This document shows positions 5,544-6,223 of a stretch of 6,223 bases of DNA, in pieces. The notes beneath the pieces are model-generated. The model was not told the DNA's origin. It was given only the letters and a program-made list of their open reading frames with translations, and ran no database searches. A program made the position numbers and the translations under genes. Position 1 is the stretch's first letter; each line of letters opens with the position of its first letter. Source of the DNA: an uncultured Rhodospirillaceae bacterium (GTDB lineage: Bacteria > Pseudomonadota > Alphaproteobacteria > Rhodospirillales > Casp-alpha2); assembly GCA_913048145.1 (NCBI GenBank), contig CAJWVP010000182.1, positions 1-6,223 on the forward strand. Reading direction: 5' to 3'.

Positions 5544-6223
5544 AACCCGCGACGGGCCAGGGCCCGCTCTATCGCCAAACCCGCGACCTGATGATCCGTC
5601 GCATCGCCGACGGAGATTGGGAGCCCGGACAGCGCCTGCCCAGCGAGTGGGATTTGGCCGACGAGTTCGGCGTTTCTCAGGGCACGGTGCGCAAGGCATT
5701 GAACGATCTGGCAGATGAAAACATGGTTTTGCGCCACCAAGGCCGTGGCACCTTCGTCGCCTCCCATACCTCCCAGCGGGAGCTCTTCCATTTCTTCCAT
5801 CTGGAGGCGCCCGGTGGGGTTCGCCAGCTCCCGGTGACAAGTCGTCTGATCGGCGTGTCCAGCCGCCGCGCAAGCCGCGACGACATGGAACGCCTGGGGC
5901 TATCCACCAATGCCCATGTGGTCGACATCCAACGGGTCCGAGATTTGGGCGGCAAACCGGTGATATCCGAGCATATCACCCTGGCCGCTAAACGCTTCCC
6001 TAGCCTCGCCCAAGAAGACGATCCGCCAAATGAACTCTATCAGTTCTATGAGCAGCGTTTCGGCATGACCGTCCACAGGGCGGTAGAACAGCTACGCGCA
6101 ATCGCCGCCGGGGCTTGGGAAGCCGAACACCTTGGTGTTAAACGGGGCGCACCGCTCCTTGAGATTAATCGCATCGCCGAAACCGTCGACGGCACGCCCA
6201 TTGAATGGCGGCGCAGTCGCTGC
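5537..6223 (+). CDS. GntR-family transcriptional regulator, HutC/UTRA subfamily (cut by right edge)
   Basis: DNA-binding regulator that probably controls the divergent dehydratase-decarboxylase operon and itself in response to a small-molecule effector. The frame stays open for 229 codons to the window end with no stop; family proteins are about 240-250 aa, so only a short C-terminal tail is missing. Seen: an N-terminal winged helix-turn-helix (about 10-76) with PLYRQTRDLMIRRIADGDWEPGQRLPSE split over the first helix and its lead-in, the recognition region LADEFGVSQGTVRKAL (40-55), and the wing RHQGRGTFVA (66-75). From about 95 on, a UTRA effector-binding domain follows, with VVDIQRVRDLGGKPVISEH and, near the edge, PLLEINRIAETVDGTPIEW. 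I chose ATG 5537 because GAGGA lies seven bases upstream. Divergent orientation and palindromes in the gap support a local repressor role; the ligand could be the operon's substrate or product. Confidence 0.93.
   Translation, partial: MIQPATGQGPLYRQTRDLMIRRIADGDWEPGQRLPSEWDLADEFGVSQGTVRKALNDLADENMVLRHQGRGTFVASHTSQRELFHFFHLEAPGGVRQLPVTSRLIGVSSRRASRDDMERLGLSTNAHVVDIQRVRDLGGKPVISEHITLAAKRFPSLAQEDDPPNELYQFYEQRFGMTVHRAVEQLRAIAAGAWEAEHLGVKRGAPLLEINRIAETVDGTPIEWRRSRC

Noticed and set aside
5544..5587. Direct repeat AACCCGCGAC at 5544-5553 and 5578-5587
   Set aside because: Both copies lie within the GntR coding sequence in ordinary codons; a 10-base GC-rich match is compatible with chance.

Overview
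The window looks like a moderately GC-rich proteobacterial chromosome segment, most likely from an alphaproteobacterium. This is inferred from codon use, Shine-Dalgarno strength and the gene families; there is no rRNA or other direct taxonomic marker. It carries five clear complete genes, one regulator gene cut by the right edge and one doubtful small ORF. No tRNA, rRNA, CRISPR array, insertion sequence or attachment site was seen.

Left half (about 1-2814, plus strand): a GMC-family FAD alcohol/choline dehydrogenase-like enzyme is followed 64 bases later by a PLP-dependent threonine-aldolase-family enzyme with a strong ribosome binding site. They are probably co-transcribed. Positions 2815-3159 hold no convincing gene: there is a doubtful 78-codon ORF, an 8-bp inverted repeat inside it, and an intrinsic terminator belonging to the opposite strand.

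Right half (3160-5415, minus strand): a tight three-gene operon, read right to left. The first gene encodes an enolase-superfamily acid-sugar dehydratase whose length and active-site spacing match D-tartrate dehydratase (TarD). The second and third encode the alpha and beta subunits of a thiamine-diphosphate 2-oxoacid decarboxylase of the sulfopyruvate/phosphonopyruvate decarboxylase (ComDE) type. Gaps are 16 bases and a 4-base ATGA overlap, and the operon ends at a hairpin plus T-run terminator.

Far right (5537 to the edge, plus strand): a HutC/UTRA-type GntR repressor is transcribed divergently from the operon. The 121-base divergent region holds two palindromes. One is an AT-rich imperfect inverted repeat over the candidate promoters. 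The other is a perfect 17-base palindrome covering the regulator's own Shine-Dalgarno and start codon.

Taken together, the right half reads as a GntR-controlled catabolic operon. A TarD-type enzyme would make oxaloacetate, which is the carboxylate analogue of sulfopyruvate and phosphonopyruvate. The adjacent decarboxylase may therefore act on oxaloacetate and give malonate semialdehyde. This is an inference from gene pairing and substrate shape; classical ComDE chemistry on sulfopyruvate remains the main alternative.
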